Assembly (NCBI GenBank): GCA_945828315.1 | Contig: CALZQA010000018.1 | Span: 1-38,100 of the forward strand | DNA length: 38,100 nucleotides | Direction: 5' to 3' | Source: an uncultured bacterium | Lineage (GTDB): Bacteria; Bacillota; Clostridia; Lachnospirales; Lachnospiraceae | Part shown: piece after piece, positions 16,749 to 24,872 of the stretch | How the letters are laid out: each line of letters opens with the position of its first letter | Numbering within the stretch: the first letter of the stretch is position 1 | Notes under the pieces: generated by a model | The model's database searches: none | Seen by the model: only the letters and a program-made list of their open reading frames with translations | Told to the model about the DNA's origin: nothing | Program-made: the position numbers and the translations under genes

Positions 16749-16874
16749 TTTCCATGTCTGCGGAAATATCGGGTAATGAAATCATGCGATCATAAAAATG
16801 TGGACAAAAAATGACAAATCAATTACTATAGATATTAGATTAGGATTTTGATGATTGGGGCAGGTGAGTAGATT

Positions 16875-17666
16875 TTGGATTTAGCGTCTTTGATTGGTAT
16901 GCTTCTGGGCGTGGTAATGGTTGTATTCGGTATTGTCACCGGTGACGGCGGTTTTTCATTGTTGCCGAACTTTGTCGATTTGCCGTCTGTAATTATCACG
17001 ATCGGAGGATCTCTTGCAGGTGTTATCGCCTGTAACAAGCTACCGTTTATGGCAACGGGCTTTAAGGGAATTGCTCTCAGTATGAAAGAGCCGGGTTATG
17101 ATCCGGCGGCTATGATCACGAATATTATCAACCTTTCCAATGTGGCAAGAAAAGAAGGTTTGCTGGCATTGGAGGAGGCTGCGTCTGATATAGAGGATGC
17201 CTTTTTGAAAAAGGGCATCATGCTTGTCGTTGACGGAACGGATCCTGAGCTGGTGCGCGGGATTCTGGAGACGGATCTTTCCTGTACAGAGGATCGTCAT
17301 AAACAGGTGATCGGTTTTTGGGAAAAATGGGCAGAGTTGGGTCCTGCATGGGGAATGATCGGTACATTGATCGGTCTGGTAAACATGTTAAAGAACCTGG
17401 AGGATGCATCTACCATCGGACCAAATATGGCGGTTGCGCTGTTGACGACACTTTACGGATCATTGATCGCAAACTGGCTGTGCAATCCGACTGCGACCAA
17501 GCTGAAACTGAACAATGCAAATGAGATGATCATCAAACAGATCATTGTTGAAGGACTGCTGTCCATACAGGCAGGAGAGAATCCTCACGTGATAGAGGAA
17601 AAATTAAAGACCTTTATCACACCGAAGGATCGTGAGGTGCTTGGGGCAGGCGGAGGTGAAGAGTAG
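16875..17666 (+). CDS. motA: Flagellar motor stator protein MotA
   Basis: Membrane protein that with MotB forms the ion-driven stator. It has 263 residues with four hydrophobic segments, two near the N-terminus (LIGMLLGVVMVVFGIVTG, VIITIGGSLAGVIAC) and two in the second half (GMIGTLIGLVNMLKN, MAVALLTTLYGSLIANWL), the classic MotA layout with a cytoplasmic loop between. The start is TTG at 16875 after AGGTGA at 16862-16867; no ATG fits. The weak start may limit stator production. It overlaps motB by 1 nt. Ion type (proton or sodium) cannot be told from the sequence alone. Confidence 0.95.
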   Translation: MDLASLIGMLLGVVMVVFGIVTGDGGFSLLPNFVDLPSVIITIGGSLAGVIACNKLPFMATGFKGIALSMKEPGYDPAAMITNIINLSNVARKEGLLALEEAASDIEDAFLKKGIMLVVDGTDPELVRGILETDLSCTEDRHKQVIGFWEKWAELGPAWGMIGTLIGLVNMLKNLEDASTIGPNMAVALLTTLYGSLIANWLCNPTATKLKLNNANEMIIKQIIVEGLLSIQAGENPHVIEEKLKTFITPKDREVLGAGGGEE

Positions 17667-18622
17667 TGGCAAGGCAAAAAAAAGAAGATCCGCCTGCTGG
17701 TTCGCCCGCATGGATGGCGACATTTTCAGACTTGATGAACCTGCTGCTCTGCTTCTTTGTACTCTTATTTTCCATGTCTACGGTGGATGCGGAAAAGTTT
17801 CAGGTGGTGATCGCTTCTCTGCAGTCACACTTCAGTGTCCTGCAGGGCGGAGCTTCGTCTATCGGTGACGGAGAGATGGTTGGTGCCGGCATTAATCAGC
17901 TGCAGTATTATGATACCTTCTATAATCCGGATGCCAATAGTCAGGGAAAAGGCCAGTTTGAGGAGAGTGGTCAGCAAACGAGCGCTGACGACAGCGTCAT
18001 TGAAAAGGGTGATCCCGGACAAAATACCGGTCAGACGGGTGAAGATCCGGGTGCAGACGGACAGTCACAGGAACAGCAGGACGGACAACCGTCTGAGAGT
18101 CAGCAGTTGTCTGAAGAGGAACTGCAGGAGCAGTATGAGCAAAAAGGTCTGGAAGAGTCCGAGAAGATGGCGGACAAGATCAGTGAAAGTACTGCAAAAT
18201 ACGGAATTCAGGATCAGGTAGAGGTATCATTCAATGCACAGTATGTGATGATCACGTTGAATGGAGCTGTACTGTTTGACTCCGGATCTGAAGTGATCAA
18301 GCAGGAGGCATTGCCTCTGGTTGACAAGGTTGGAAGGATTTTAGACCACTATACCAGTAATATCATTGAGGTAGAAGGACATACGGATAATGTGCCGATC
18401 CATAACGGACGGTTCGAGGATAACAATGTGTTGTCCATGTATCGTGCACTTTCCGTTGCGGATTATCTGCGCGAGGTCACATCGATAAATCCGGCACATA
18501 TCAAGTCCTCCGGACGGGGAGATTACGTGCCGATCGCGGATAATGCGACTGCTGAGGGACGTGCATTAAACCGGCGTGTTGTGATCAAGATCTATAACTC
18601 CTACAACTCAGATGAGGAATAG
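17666..18622 (+). CDS. motB: Flagellar motor stator protein MotB
   Basis: Stator partner of MotA that anchors to peptidoglycan. The 318-residue protein has one membrane helix with the essential aspartate D22 (TFSDLMNLLLCFFVLLF). A long acidic, Gln/Gly-rich linker (about 75-170) follows, then a C-terminal OmpA-like domain with VEGHTDNVPI near 236 and NRRVVIKI near the end. Start is GTG, whose G is the last base of the motA TAG stop, so translation is tightly coupled. The linker is longer than is typical, which would fit a thick Gram-positive wall. Confidence 0.95.
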   Translation: MARQKKEDPPAGSPAWMATFSDLMNLLLCFFVLLFSMSTVDAEKFQVVIASLQSHFSVLQGGASSIGDGEMVGAGINQLQYYDTFYNPDANSQGKGQFEESGQQTSADDSVIEKGDPGQNTGQTGEDPGADGQSQEQQDGQPSESQQLSEEELQEQYEQKGLEESEKMADKISESTAKYGIQDQVEVSFNAQYVMITLNGAVLFDSGSEVIKQEALPLVDKVGRILDHYTSNIIEVEGHTDNVPIHNGRFEDNNVLSMYRALSVADYLREVTSINPAHIKSSGRGDYVPIADNATAEGRALNRRVVIKIYNSYNSDEE

Positions 18623-18664
18623 ATGCTGAATATAGATAGCTGAAGAAAGAAAGGTAGCAAAGCC

Positions 18665-19186
18665 ATGAAAAAAAATTTGATGTCAGTGTTGATTCTGGCA
18701 CTGCTCGTTGTGAATCTGGTGTTGACGGCAATCACGATGATCAGTATCGTGCCCTCGGCAAAAAAGAGTAATGAGCTGATCTCCGAGATATGCACCGCAC
18801 TTGATCTGGAGCTTGCAAGTGGCAGAAATGCAAATCTTTCCAGTGTTCCGATAGAGAATCTGGTGCCTTATACACTGGAAGGTTCTCTTACGATCAACTT
18901 GAGAAACAGTGATGACGGAAAAGAACATTATGCGATCGTTTCTGTCGTGCTCTCACTGGACAACTCCAATGAAGACTACGAGACCATCGGGCAAAAAGGG
19001 ATCGTTGCGAAAGTTTATGACTCCAATATTAAAAATATCGTAAATGATGTTGTTCATACCTACACCAAAGAGGAGATCCAGACGGATCCGGAGCGTGCGG
19101 AGAAGGAGATCCTTGAAAAACTACAGGGATTCTTTGATTCCAATGTGGTCGTGGACGTAGGTTTTGTCCAGGTGACTTGTGAATAG
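18665..19186 (+). CDS. fliL: Flagellar basal body-associated protein FliL
   Basis: Membrane protein around the stator that supports torque. It has 173 residues with a short cytoplasmic N-terminus, one membrane helix at about 5-27 (LMSVLILALLVVNLVLTAIT) and an extracellular domain. The family pattern is visible in YTLEGSLTINL, in HYAIVSVVLSLD and in the C-terminal VVDVGFVQVTCE. Identity in this family is low; position after motB and before fliM supports the call. AGAAAGGTAG precedes the ATG. Confidence 0.88.
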   Translation: MKKNLMSVLILALLVVNLVLTAITMISIVPSAKKSNELISEICTALDLELASGRNANLSSVPIENLVPYTLEGSLTINLRNSDDGKEHYAIVSVVLSLDNSNEDYETIGQKGIVAKVYDSNIKNIVNDVVHTYTKEEIQTDPERAEKEILEKLQGFFDSNVVVDVGFVQVTCE

Positions 19187-19242
19187 CCTTTGCAGACAGC
19201 ATGGTAAAGCAAATAGAAATGAACCAAAGGTGGTGAGGATGA

Positions 19243-20223
19243 ATGGGTGACGTACTGTCACAGGGCGAAATAGACTCGTTGCTGCAACAGTTGAGCAGCG
19301 GTGAGATCGATGCGGAAGAAATCAAAGACAGTGGTGACAAACAGGTCAAGAATTATGATTTTGCACGCCCGTCCAAATTCTCCAAAGAGCATCTTCGCAC
19401 ACTGGAGATCATCTTCGAACATTACGGCAGACTTTTATCGACAAATCTGCCGGTATACCTGAGAAAAAATATACAGGTGGAGGTTATGAACTCCGAGGCA
19501 GTCACATACTCAGAGTTCTCCAACGCCCTTTCCAATCCGGTGTTGCTGGGAGTAATCGAATTTGCTCCGCTGCACGGAGATATTCTGATGGAGCTGGCGT
19601 CATCGCTTGGTTACGCGATCGTGGATCGTATGCTTGGCGGAGCGGGGCTTCCGCTGGAAAAAACGAGAGATTTTTCCGAGATCGAGCTGCTCATCATAGA
19701 GCGAATCATGAATGTGTGTGTGAATCTGCTTCGGGAGCCGTGGGAAAATGTTACGGAGATCCAACCACGGTTGCAACGCATAGAGACCAACTCACAGTTT
19801 GCGCAGATCATTTCACCCGGAGAAATGATCGCAATCGTTACGATCAATCTAAAGATCGGCGATGCGGAGGGCTTGATGAACATCTGTCTTCCCTTTATCA
19901 CACTGGAGCCGGTCATGGATAAATTGAACACGAAGTTCTGGTATTCGAATATGCAGGTCAAGGATGAGGAAACCTATCAGGATGTGATCGAGGATCTCAT
20001 CGAGCATGCACCGGTATCTGTGAAAGCAGTGCTTGGAAAGAGTCAGATCTCAGTCTCCGATTTTGTAAACCTGATGCCCGGTGATATCATCCGGGTAGAT
20101 ACCGAAGTAGACCAGGAATTGGATGTATATGTTGGAAATATGAGGAAGTTCACTGCACTGCCGGGATCATCCGGTCAGAATTATGCAGTGCGTGTGACAT
20201 CAGTGATCAGAGAGGAAGAGTAG
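19243..20223 (+). CDS. fliM: Flagellar motor switch protein FliM
   Basis: C-ring protein that receives phosphorylated CheY and passes the signal to FliG. The 326 residues match the family. The N-terminal CheY-binding peptide is VLSQGEIDSLLQQL. The middle CheC-like domain lies at about 45-230 (FARPSKFSKEHLRTLEIIFEH in variable form, LGGAGLP). The C-terminal SpoA domain ends near VTSVIREEE. A GGTGAGGAT ribosome binding site lies upstream. It is 4 bp before fliY, its C-ring partner. Confidence 0.96.
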   Translation: MGDVLSQGEIDSLLQQLSSGEIDAEEIKDSGDKQVKNYDFARPSKFSKEHLRTLEIIFEHYGRLLSTNLPVYLRKNIQVEVMNSEAVTYSEFSNALSNPVLLGVIEFAPLHGDILMELASSLGYAIVDRMLGGAGLPLEKTRDFSEIELLIIERIMNVCVNLLREPWENVTEIQPRLQRIETNSQFAQIISPGEMIAIVTINLKIGDAEGLMNICLPFITLEPVMDKLNTKFWYSNMQVKDEETYQDVIEDLIEHAPVSVKAVLGKSQISVSDFVNLMPGDIIRVDTEVDQELDVYVGNMRKFTALPGSSGQNYAVRVTSVIREEE

Positions 20224-20227
20224 GCAG

Positions 20228-21421
20228 ATGGATGGAGTATTATCACAGGAAGAAATCAATGCTCTGTTGAATAATCCCGGTGGGATCAGCAGTGCAGGAG
20301 CTGCAGCATCCGGAGGCAGTTCGGGAAGAGAACTTCTGACACCCGAAGAGAAGGATGCGATCGGCGAGATCGCGAATATCAGCATGGGTACTGCGGCTAC
20401 AACGCTGTTCTCGCTGGTAAACCGAAAGGTAGAGATTTCTACGCCGGTAGTTTCCACTGCGACATGGGATGATGTTGTAAAGAATTATGAGCGTCCCTGC
20501 GTATTTATCCGAATCGCATATACCGTGGGATTGGATGGAAGCAACATTCTTGTATTAAAAGAGAATGATGTAAAGATCATCACAGATCTGATGATGGGTG
20601 GTGATGGGACAAATACAGATGGTGAGCTGGGTGAACTTCATTTGAGCGCGATCAGCGAGGCGATGAACCAGATGATGGGAAGCTCAGCGACATCGTTATC
20701 TTCCATGCTTAGCAAGACGATTGATATCTCACCGCCGGTGGCGGATCTGATCGATCTGCAGGAGAACGTGGACGAGGGATCTATTGATGAATTTCTGGCG
20801 GGTGAGTTTGTGAAGATTTCCTTTAAAATGGAAATTGGAGATCTGGTAGACAGTGAGATCATGCAGCTGTACCCGGTCTCATTTGCAAGAGACATGTGCC
20901 AGTCAATCGCCAGAAATATGGAGATGGACGCGGAAGATGCACAGATCGGTATTGCAGATACCGCTCACAAGGCACCGGAACCGGCCGCTGCGCCTACACC
21001 TGTTCAACAGCAGACACAGCCGCAGCCGGATATGGGGATGATGAATCAACAGATGATGAATCCGCAGATGATGAATCCGCAAATGATGAATCCGCAGATG
21101 ATGAATCCGATGATGTATCAACAACCGGTCAATGTACAACCGGCACAGTTTACTCCGTTTTCCGGTGAGTTTGCAGCACAGTTTGCAAAGGAAAATATCG
21201 ATCTGATCATGGATGTTCCTCTGGAAGTGACGGTTGAGCTTGGAAGAACGACAAAGTCCATTTCAGAGATCCTGGACTTTGCACCCGGTACGATCATCGA
21301 ATTGAACCGTATTGCCGGTGAGCCTATTGATATACTTGTAAATGGTAAATATGTAGCAAAAGGTGAGGTTGTTGTCATCGAGGAGAGTTTCGGTGTCCGC
21401 ATTACCGAGATTGTAAAGTAA
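20228..21421 (+). CDS. fliY: Flagellar motor switch phosphatase FliY (FliN-type)
   Basis: C-ring protein combining the FliN role with CheY-P phosphatase activity, as in Bacillus and Thermotoga. In 397 residues it has an N-terminal CheY-binding peptide (VLSQEEINALL), then a CheC-like phosphatase domain with both active motifs, E47-N50 (GEIANISMG) and E144-N147 (SEAMNQMMG). A Gln/Met/Asn/Pro-rich linker follows, then a C-terminal FliN/SpoA domain (about 315-395, LEVTVELGRT, GTIIELNRIAGEPIDILVNG). The linker contains a perfect 15-bp tandem repeat. In Bacillus cheY follows this gene; here fliO follows directly. Confidence 0.95.
   Translation: MDGVLSQEEINALLNNPGGISSAGAAASGGSSGRELLTPEEKDAIGEIANISMGTAATTLFSLVNRKVEISTPVVSTATWDDVVKNYERPCVFIRIAYTVGLDGSNILVLKENDVKIITDLMMGGDGTNTDGELGELHLSAISEAMNQMMGSSATSLSSMLSKTIDISPPVADLIDLQENVDEGSIDEFLAGEFVKISFKMEIGDLVDSEIMQLYPVSFARDMCQSIARNMEMDAEDAQIGIADTAHKAPEPAAAPTPVQQQTQPQPDMGMMNQQMMNPQMMNPQMMNPQMMNPMMYQQPVNVQPAQFTPFSGEFAAQFAKENIDLIMDVPLEVTVELGRTTKSISEILDFAPGTIIELNRIAGEPIDILVNGKYVAKGEVVVIEESFGVRITEIVK
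21050..21109 (+). repeat. Four 15-bp tandem repeats inside fliY
   Basis: The unit CA(G/A)ATGATGAATCCG (Gln-Met-Met-Asn-Pro) is repeated four times without a break, differing at one silent base. Degenerate copies flank it. Because the unit is a multiple of three, copy-number change would alter the length of the linker without shifting the frame. Confidence 0.9.
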
Positions 21422-21426
21422 AACCT

Positions 21427-21807
21427 ATGATTTTATTAGTGTCCAACAGTTTTTTAAATAGTGTGATCGATCTGATCACGGTACTAGTGATCTTTCTCTT
21501 TGTGCTGGCACTCACTTATTACGTGACACGGTGGATCGCCGGTTATCAGAAGACAAAGACCGCGCAGGGGAATCTCTCTGTGATAGAGGTGATACGTGTC
21601 TCTAATAACCAGTACATACAGATTGTGCGTGCAGGGACAGATAAGTACCTTGTGGTTGGCGTCAGCAAGGATCAAATGACGCTTCTTGCAACGCTGACTG
21701 AGGAGGAACTTCGGGCAATGCCTCCGCAGACGGAGGACCGTACATCAAAGATAGGACAAAGCTTTTCGGATATTCTGGAGGAATTCAAAAAGAAGCATGC
21801 GAAGTAA
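21427..21807 (+). CDS. fliO: Flagellar export gate assembly protein FliO (FliZ)
   Basis: Small membrane protein that stabilises assembly of the FliP ring in the export gate. It has 126 residues with a single membrane segment at about 8-38 (IDLITVLVIFLFVLALTYYV). A cytoplasmic FliO domain follows with NLSVIEVIRVSNNQYIQIVR and DKYLVVGVSKDQMTLLATL. The family is short and divergent; the call rests on this pattern and on the position before fliP. Its end overlaps fliP by 11 nt, suggesting coupling. Confidence 0.88.
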   Translation: MILLVSNSFLNSVIDLITVLVIFLFVLALTYYVTRWIAGYQKTKTAQGNLSVIEVIRVSNNQYIQIVRAGTDKYLVVGVSKDQMTLLATLTEEELRAMPPQTEDRTSKIGQSFSDILEEFKKKHAK

Positions 21808-22648
21808 AGCAAAAAAGATTTATTGTAGTGTTTCATTTATAGTTGCAGTGATTGTGTTTACGTTGGTGTTGACGATCGGACTGACTGGTCAGACAGCGTA
21901 TGCGTCACCGACTGATATGCCGGATAATTCAGGCAGTCTGTCCGTTACACAGGATCAGGATCCGGGGGATATCCGGTCAGATGATGTGAACGGACTTTCT
22001 ATTATCTATAATAATGAAAATGGAACGATGTCTGCAACAGTCCGGATCGTACTGTTGCTAACGATCATTTCGCTGGCGCCCTCCATCCTGATCATGATGA
22101 CATCCTTTACACGGATCATTGTCGTACTGCACTTTCTGCGTGCGGCGCTCGGTACCCAGACAACGCCGCCAAATCAGGTGCTTGTGGGGCTGGCGCTGTT
22201 TCTGACATTTATGATCATGTCGCCGGTTTTTTCCGAGATCAATGAAAATGCGATCAAGCCGTTGGATGCAGGTACGATCACGCAGAAAGAAGCAATCGAA
22301 GCTGCGATGGATCCGATCCGGGATTTTATGTACCAGGAAACGGAGCGTAAAGATGTGGATCTGTTTTGCGATATCGCAGGTGTGACCTATGAGACAAACG
22401 ATGATATTCCGACCAGTGTGCTGATCCCGAGCTTTATTTTGAGTGAGTTGCGCACGGCATTTATCATCGGATTTTTAATTTACATACCGTTTATTGTAAT
22501 TGATATGGTAGTGGCATCGATTCTCATGTCCATGGGAATGATGATGCTTCCGCCGACAACGATCTCCATGCCCTTTAAGATCCTGCTCTTCATTCTGGCA
22601 GACGGTTGGAATCTTGTGATCGGCAATGTGGTAAAGACGTTTTACTGA
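21797..22648 (+). CDS. fliP: Flagellar type III export gate protein FliP
   Basis: Core of the FliPQR export gate in the cytoplasmic membrane. The 283 residues start with a basic, hydrophobic signal sequence (about 1-37, ending near TAYAS), usual for FliP. Conserved segments follow: LAPSILIMMTSFTRIIVVL, FLRAALGTQTTPPNQVLVG and MGMMMLPPTTISMPFKILLF. The ATG lies inside the end of fliO. No truncation is seen. Confidence 0.97.
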   Translation: MRSKAKKIYCSVSFIVAVIVFTLVLTIGLTGQTAYASPTDMPDNSGSLSVTQDQDPGDIRSDDVNGLSIIYNNENGTMSATVRIVLLLTIISLAPSILIMMTSFTRIIVVLHFLRAALGTQTTPPNQVLVGLALFLTFMIMSPVFSEINENAIKPLDAGTITQKEAIEAAMDPIRDFMYQETERKDVDLFCDIAGVTYETNDDIPTSVLIPSFILSELRTAFIIGFLIYIPFIVIDMVVASILMSMGMMMLPPTTISMPFKILLFILADGWNLVIGNVVKTFY

Positions 22649-22679
22649 CAATGTATTTTGAAAGAAAGGGTGATGTAAA

Positions 22680-22952
22680 ATGCTTTCGGAAGGTGTGGTT
22701 TTAGATATTGCAAGAGAGGCATTTACAACGATCATTATCACGGCAGCGCCGGCACTTTTGGTATCATTGATCATTGGTCTGATCGTCAGTATTTTTCAGA
22801 CAGTCACTTCCATACAGGAGCAGACACTGACCTTTGTGCCGAAGATCATAGCGGTGTTTCTCACGCTGATGTTATTAGGCGGATGGATGCTGGATAAAAT
22901 GGTAGATTTCATGACAAAGCTTTGGAATAACTTCAGTTTATATATCGGATGA
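22680..22952 (+). CDS. fliQ: Flagellar type III export gate protein FliQ
   Basis: Small subunit of the FliPQR gate. The 90 residues have two membrane helices, with the conserved VSIFQTVTSIQEQTLTFVPK between them. AAAGAAAGGGTG precedes the ATG. It overlaps fliR by 4 nt (ATGA), a standard coupling junction in this order. Confidence 0.96.
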   Translation: MLSEGVVLDIAREAFTTIIITAAPALLVSLIIGLIVSIFQTVTSIQEQTLTFVPKIIAVFLTLMLLGGWMLDKMVDFMTKLWNNFSLYIG

Positions 22953-23734
22953 TAAATTATACTTTTTCACTGCTTACATTTGAATATTATCTGTTAGTAC
23001 TGGTGCGCATCGCCAGCTTTGTCGCGGTGGCACCTTTTTTTGGACTTAACAGTGTTCCTACGAGGGTTAAAGTCGGTTTTTCAGCGGTGATGGCTATACT
23101 GGTCGCACAGGCAATGCCGGCAGAGGTGGCTTATGATGGGATGCTCGAATATGCGATCATCGTAGTAAGAGAAGCGATCACCGGGCTTACACTTGGTATG
23201 ATAGCGAATGCGTGTACATATATTATTGGTTTTGCCGGTCATATGATCGACATGCAGGTCGGTCTGTCAATGGCGCAGGAGTATAATCCTATGACGCGGA
23301 CACAGGAGAGTATTACCGGTAATATGTATTATTATGCGATCATGCTCCTCTTATTGATCTCAGATCTGTACCACTATATCATTAAAGCTGTTGCTGATTC
23401 TTTTACGCTCATACCGGTCAATGCGCAGATCTTCAACTGGGAGTATCTGGCAGACAGCGTGGCCACGCTTGTGGTGGACCTGTTTGTGATCGGATTTCGC
23501 ATCATGCTTCCTGTGTTTGCCTGTTGCATGGTCATGAACTGTATTCTCGGAATCATGGCGAAGGTGGCACCGCAGATGAACATGTTTGCAGTCGGTATCC
23601 AGATCAAGATTTTTGTCGGCTATGCTGTACTGGTGATAACCGTGGCTCTGCTGCCGCGTGCGGCAGCATTGATCGGTGAGGAAGTTAAATTGATGCTGCG
23701 AATGGTTGTAAAGGGGATGTATGGAGCTGGCTGA
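22949..23734 (+). CDS. fliR: Flagellar type III export gate protein FliR
   Basis: Third gate subunit, completing FliPQR. The 261 residues form about six membrane segments. The conserved N-terminal part PFFGLNSVPTRVKVGFS and the middle GHMIDMQVGLSMAQEYNP identify the family. It is coupled to fliQ by an ATGA overlap and to flhB by a 14-nt overlap. Confidence 0.96.
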   Translation: MINYTFSLLTFEYYLLVLVRIASFVAVAPFFGLNSVPTRVKVGFSAVMAILVAQAMPAEVAYDGMLEYAIIVVREAITGLTLGMIANACTYIIGFAGHMIDMQVGLSMAQEYNPMTRTQESITGNMYYYAIMLLLLISDLYHYIIKAVADSFTLIPVNAQIFNWEYLADSVATLVVDLFVIGFRIMLPVFACCMVMNCILGIMAKVAPQMNMFAVGIQIKIFVGYAVLVITVALLPRAAALIGEEVKLMLRMVVKGMYGAG

Positions 23735-24848
23735 TCACGAAATGTTATTGATCTACGATCTTCAGTTTTTTGCAAAAGATGGTCCCGGTGGAGAAAAAAC
23801 AGAGCCGGCGACATCAAAAAAGCTGAGTGATGCCCGCAGCGAGGGACAGGTCTGCAAGAGCAGGGAACTCGATCAGGCTGCATCGCTTGTGGCACTCTTT
23901 CTGACGCTGAAGGTGATCGTTTCCTTTATGGGAAGCAATTTTTTGCAGATCTTTCATGATATCTACAATAAAATACCGGAGTCAGTGTCAACGCGTGAAG
24001 TGAATTCCGTTGCAGTCATGTCGTATCTGCATCAGGCGGTATTTGTTTCCATAAAGCTGGCAGGTCCGTTTTTTGCGGTCGGCGTGGTGGTTGCCTTTCT
24101 GATCAATATCATTCAGGTCAAATGGAAGGTCAGTACGAAACCATTAAAGCCGAAGCCGGATAAGTTTAATCCGATCAACGGATTTAAGCGGATGTTTTCC
24201 AAGGATTCATTGTTTGAGCTTGTCAAGTCTATTGCAAAGATTGCACTGATCTCAGTCATCGCTTATATAACACTGAAATCTCACCTGGAAGAGATCTTTC
24301 TGTTGTATAATATTACATTACAGCAGGCAATTGCCGAGATCGGTACACTGGTCATTGATGTGGGCTTTCGTATCGCTATTATCTACTGTATCATTGGAGC
24401 TGCAGATTATATTTATCAGAAGCACAAATTCAATGAAGATATGAAGATGACCAAACAGGAAGTAAAAGACGAAATGAAAAATACTGAGGGAGATCCTCAG
24501 ATCAAGAGCAGACAGCGTCAGCGCATGCAGGAGGCATCGCGCAGACGTATGATGCAGGATGTACCGAAAGCGGATGTTGTCATTACAAACCCGACGCATT
24601 ACGCGGTCGCATTGAAATATGATGCAGGTACTGGTACAGCGCCTGTGCTTGTTGCAAAAGGTGCAGATCTGATCGCTCAGCGGATCAAGGAGATCGCAAA
24701 GGAAAACCATGTGGAGATCGTAGAGAATAAGCCATTGGCGCGTATGATCTACACAAATGTGGAGGTTGGACGTGAGATCCCGCCAGAGCTGTATCAGGCA
24801 GTAGCAGAGATTCTGGCAGCGGTCTATCGGACACAGAACCGGATATAG
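23721..24848 (+). CDS. flhB: Flagellar export switch protein FlhB
   Basis: Switches export from rod/hook to filament substrates when FliK signals. It has 375 residues with a soluble N-terminal start (LQFFAKDGPGGEKTEPATSK), four membrane segments (about 45-215), and a cytoplasmic domain with the autocleavage motif NPTH at 290-293. The ATG at 23721 follows AAAGGGG and overlaps fliR by 14 nt; a second ATG at 23742 lacks a well-placed ribosome binding site. The sequence fits a normal cleaving FlhB. Confidence 0.96.
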   Translation: MELADHEMLLIYDLQFFAKDGPGGEKTEPATSKKLSDARSEGQVCKSRELDQAASLVALFLTLKVIVSFMGSNFLQIFHDIYNKIPESVSTREVNSVAVMSYLHQAVFVSIKLAGPFFAVGVVVAFLINIIQVKWKVSTKPLKPKPDKFNPINGFKRMFSKDSLFELVKSIAKIALISVIAYITLKSHLEEIFLLYNITLQQAIAEIGTLVIDVGFRIAIIYCIIGAADYIYQKHKFNEDMKMTKQEVKDEMKNTEGDPQIKSRQRQRMQEASRRRMMQDVPKADVVITNPTHYAVALKYDAGTGTAPVLVAKGADLIAQRIKEIAKENHVEIVENKPLARMIYTNVEVGREIPPELYQAVAEILAAVYRTQNRI

Positions 24849-24872
24849 AATATGTAAAAGGAGGGAAAAAGC

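Noticed and set aside
21050-21109. Tandem repeat considered as a CRISPR array
   Set aside because: Units are directly adjacent without spacers, in frame with fliY, and encode a protein linker.
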